Assembly: GCA_029267795.1 (NCBI GenBank) | Contig: JAJUHR010000110.1 | Coordinates: 1 to 6,423, forward strand | Origin: Planctomycetota bacterium | Lineage (GTDB): Bacteria > Planctomycetota > Phycisphaerae > Phycisphaerales > Phycisphaeraceae | Reading direction: 5' to 3' | DNA length: 6,423 nt | Part shown: positions 5,824 to 6,423 of the stretch, one piece after another | Layout: each line of letters opens with the position of its first letter | How positions within the stretch are numbered: the stretch's first letter is position 1 | Made by a program: the position numbers and the translations under genes | Notes under the pieces: generated by a model | Told to the model about the DNA's origin: nothing | Databases searched by the model: none | Seen by the model: only the letters and a program-made list of their open reading frames with translations

Positions 5824-6423
5824 TCAACGGAAGGCGGCCATTTTATAAACCGCAAGTGTCATCAGTCCGATAAAAGCCAGTCGGACATGCCGAATCGGCA
5901 GGCTATGGGTCAAATGGGCGCCTAAGTGCCCTCCCAACCAACAACTAGGGGCCAGAATCAGGGCTAAACCGACGCTGAAACGCCAATCGTGGCCGTGCCG
6001 GTGCAGGGTGAGGTTTTTGTAGACCGCACCGACGCTGGAACTGGCGCAGATCACAGCCGACGCGTTGGCGATGCACGACCGTAGAGGCAGGCGCAGCAAC
6101 AGATGCTGCAGGGGCACTGCGACCACACCCCCACCGACGCCCAATAGGCCGCCGATCAGGCCCATCGCAGCTCCGACGAGGGACGAACGAGGCCCGGTCA
6201 GGGCGGGATTGCTGTCGTCCGTTGTGCGATCGCCTTCGTGGTCGAAAAGCCGGTAAATGTTGACTGAGATCTCGTAGATCAAGAAAACGCTCAGCAGGCG
6301 TCCAAGCCAGAGGCTGCCCTGCGGCCCTTGGAACCAGGGGGCGTTGCTCAGCGCGACCCCGGCGAGCACCAACAGAATCGCTGCGGGGACCATCCAGCGC
6401 AAGACGCGTGGCACAGCGGCTCC
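5824..6423 (-). CDS. TSUP family permease (TauE/SafE-like), 5' end outside window
   Basis: A multi-span membrane protein of the TSUP (sulfite exporter TauE/SafE, DUF81) family, whose characterised members move sulfite, sulfoacetate or other organosulfur anions. 199 residues are visible and the frame is open to the right edge; a GTG at 6414 could start a 196-residue protein, but TSUP proteins usually have about 240-270 residues in two similar halves, and what is seen begins with the end of the first half (spans about 8-23 and 36-55). The second half has the family signature GLIGGLLGVGGGVVAVP (about 85-101, counted from 6414), then IANASAVICASSSVGAVYKN (115-134), spans about 147-166 and 177-194. 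The linker at 58-78 is polar and probably cytoplasmic. So the N-terminal half is most likely beyond the window. Substrate cannot be told from the sequence, and no sulfur-metabolism gene is adjacent in view. Confidence 0.85.
   Translation of the reverse strand, partial: GAAVPRVLRWMVPAAILLVLAGVALSNAPWFQGPQGSLWLGRLLSVFLIYEISVNIYRLFDHEGDRTTDDSNPALTGPRSSLVGAAMGLIGGLLGVGGGVVAVPLQHLLLRLPLRSCIANASAVICASSSVGAVYKNLTLHRHGHDWRFSVGLALILAPSCWLGGHLGAHLTHSLPIRHVRLAFIGLMTLAVYKMAAFR

Overview
The window is high-GC DNA (roughly 60-65 % by eye) and reads like a bacterial chromosome segment, not a mobile or phage region. The best guess for the source is Planctomycetota or a relative. The reasons are a membrane protein with an N-terminal CxxC zinc ribbon and a von Willebrand A-like C-terminus, a MurD with a glycine-rich GLGRFGGGVGV N-terminus, and intergenic regions full of short palindromic repeats. 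This assignment is inference from style only; no marker gene settles it.

Layout, left to right. Positions 1-631 (minus) hold the N-terminal part of a secreted alpha/beta hydrolase that runs off the left edge. Positions 632-819 are a divergent promoter region with two inverted copies of GGTATGCTG, each placed like a -10 element. Positions 820-1842 (plus) are a short-form SppA/S49 peptidase with a probable lipoprotein signal. Positions 1917-2999 (plus) are a zinc-ribbon, Pro/Arg linker, one-TM, vWA-like protein whose metal-binding site has decayed. Positions 3000-3169 hold a palindromic repeat. Positions 3170-4528 (plus) are murD. Positions 4529-4733, between the convergent murD and htpX, hold four successive hairpins and a 12-bp palindrome. 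Positions 4734-5570 (minus) are htpX with a strong Shine-Dalgarno. Positions 5571-5823 hold the htpX leader and an AT-rich island with a likely terminator. Positions 5824-6423 (minus) are the C-terminal part of a TSUP (TauE/SafE) permease whose start lies past the right edge.

Three of the six genes act at the cell envelope: SppA degrades membrane-released peptides, HtpX is a membrane-protein quality-control protease, and MurD makes a peptidoglycan precursor. The three plus-strand genes could be one transcript (gaps of 74 and 170 bases), but the second gap contains a repeat, so a single operon is not proven. I found no defence system, CRISPR array, insertion sequence, tRNA or rRNA. The most unusual content is the intergenic hairpin repeats, two of which share the loop AGCGCAGCG on unrelated stems, and the matched divergent promoter elements. 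I do not see a new multi-gene system here.
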